This document shows, piece by piece, positions 63,135 through 64,000 of a stretch of DNA of 64,000 bases (positions are counted from its first letter, which is position 1; each line of letters begins with the position of its first letter). A program made the translations under genes and the position numbers. The stretch comes from Kitasatospora acidiphila (lineage in GTDB: Bacteria; Actinomycetota; Actinomycetes; Streptomycetales; Streptomycetaceae). The stretch spans positions 5,198,501-5,262,500 of the forward strand of contig NZ_VIGB01000003.1 of assembly GCF_006636205.1 (NCBI RefSeq), given 5' to 3'. Under the pieces are notes generated by a model. That model saw nothing but the letters and a program-made list of their open reading frames with translations, was not told the DNA's origin and did no database searches.

Positions 63135-64000
63135 GTGACTTTGCGCCTGACCCTAGAACTGGATCCCCCGGTCCTGCAGCTCGCCCCGGCCCGACCCGCC
63201 CCGGAGCAGACCGAACGGCTGCTGTCCGGCCGGCACCACGACCCGCACTCCGTGCTCGGCGCCCACCTGGTGCGCGACGGGGTGGCGGTGCGGGTGCTGC
63301 GCCCCGGCGCCCGCCAGGTGGTGCTGGAGACCGAGGTCGGCCCGATGGCGCTGGCCCCGGCCGACGACGGCCTGTTCACCGGCCTGCTGCCGATCAGCTG
63401 GCAGGCCCGCTACCTGCTGCGGACGTCCTACGACGCGGAGTTGGGCGAGGCCGAGCCGGACGGCTACCAGTTCGCGCCCACCCTCGGCCAGTTGGACCTG
63501 CACCTGATCCGGGAGGGCCGGCACGAGGAGCTGTGGCGGGTGCTGGGCGCCCAGCCGCGCACCGTGAACGGCGCCCAGGGGACGGCATTCGCGGTGTGGG
63601 CGCCGAACGCCGAAGGGGTGCGCCTGGTCGGCGACTTCAACCTCTGGAACGGCGTCGGGCACCCGATGCGCTCGCTGGGCGGCAGCGGGGTCTGGGAGCT
63701 GTTCGTGCCCGGGGTGGGCGAGGGTGCCCGCTACAAGTTCGAGATCGCCACCCGGGACGGGCGCCTGGTGCAGAAGGCCGACCCGCTGGCCCGCGCCGCC
63801 GAGGTGCCGCCCGCCAGCGCCTCGGTGGTGCACCGCTCGCACTACGCCTGGGGCGACACCGGGTGGATGCGGCGCCGCGCCGAGGGGTCGTACCTGGACC
63901 GCGCCATGACGATCTACGAGGTGCATCTGCCGTCCTGGCGGCCCGGTCTGACGTATCGTCAACTCACCATCGAACTTCCGGCATACCTTCGGGAGTTGAA
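63135..64000 (+). CDS. glgB: 1,4-alpha-glucan branching enzyme, 3' partial
   Basis: 288 complete codons from GTG 63135 to the window edge. N-terminal CBM48-like domains are present: LLSGRHHDPHSVLGAHLVRD, then TAFAVWAPNAEGVRLVGDFN and WELFVPGVGEGARYKFEIA. The first barrel strand is reached (MTIYEVHLPSWRPGLTYRQL). The catalytic residues lie beyond the window. Follows pep2 by 37 bp and completes the GlgE pathway. Confidence 0.94.
   Translation, partial: MTLRLTLELDPPVLQLAPARPAPEQTERLLSGRHHDPHSVLGAHLVRDGVAVRVLRPGARQVVLETEVGPMALAPADDGLFTGLLPISWQARYLLRTSYDAELGEAEPDGYQFAPTLGQLDLHLIREGRHEELWRVLGAQPRTVNGAQGTAFAVWAPNAEGVRLVGDFNLWNGVGHPMRSLGGSGVWELFVPGVGEGARYKFEIATRDGRLVQKADPLARAAEVPPASASVVHRSHYAWGDTGWMRRRAEGSYLDRAMTIYEVHLPSWRPGLTYRQLTIELPAYLREL

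Overview
The window is very GC-rich, gene-dense actinobacterial chromosome. Most genes start with GTG or ATG behind a GGAG-type ribosome site, and many neighbours are coupled by 4-bp ATGA or GTGA overlaps. The order clpC - lsr2 - argA - lysS - coaX/nadC/nadB/panD/panC, the XRE + DUF397 + HATPase trio, the DUF5753 domain, an LAXTG (class E sortase) surface protein and the GlgE pathway all point to Streptomycetaceae (Streptomyces, Kitasatospora or a close relative). I cannot fix the species.

Layout. 1-4.9 kb holds signalling and stress genes: a SigX5-type sigma factor cut by the window edge, a STAS protein, DUF998 and DUF4287 proteins, an ECF42 sigma factor coupled to its DGPF/YCII partner, and a GNAT. 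4.9-11.9 kb is accessory: a helix-turn-helix/zinc-ribbon protein with an internal tandem-repeat array, an aspartic-protease-like lipoprotein, a frameshifted kinase-like gene with a coupled GNAT, a truncated oxidoreductase, two DUF397 copies (one a remnant) and a WhiJ-type XRE/HATPase set. 12-20.9 kb is core: clpC with a putative ClgR box, lsr2, argA, a BlaI-type repressor, lysS and a sortase-anchored surface protein. 21-26.8 kb is an NAD/CoA supra-operon: DUF2520, panC, panD, nadB-nadC (one open frame) and coaX. 26.9-40.4 kb has a DesK-type two-component system, a MidA methyltransferase coupled to a lone NuoD, hydrolase, Ppx, isomerase and methyltransferase genes, ilvD and membrane proteins.

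40.8-64 kb is the most unusual part. A sugar module (nucleotidyltransferase, NmrA-like reductase, GlgX, and an AGE-epimerase with a STAS tail coupled to GlgX) is followed by a domesticated-looking IS701-type transposase protein. Next comes a leftward six-gene operon (NmrA, VOC, SnoaL-ankyrin fusion, muconolactone-isomerase-like, tandem EthD, TMEM175). Divergent from it is a rightward run (DHA2 exporter, SnoaL-like, DJ-1, ThDP decarboxylase, DJ-1) whose last gene overlaps glgE, followed by pep2 and glgB with no treS between. The region looks like a small-molecule pathway lacking any recognisable PKS or NRPS, welded onto alpha-glucan metabolism. Its product is unknown to me.

A technical theme runs through the first half. 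Five reading frames, including the almost certainly essential clpC, are each broken by the apparent loss of one base in a G/C run. This looks more like consensus error than biology and should be resolved before any of them is called a pseudogene.
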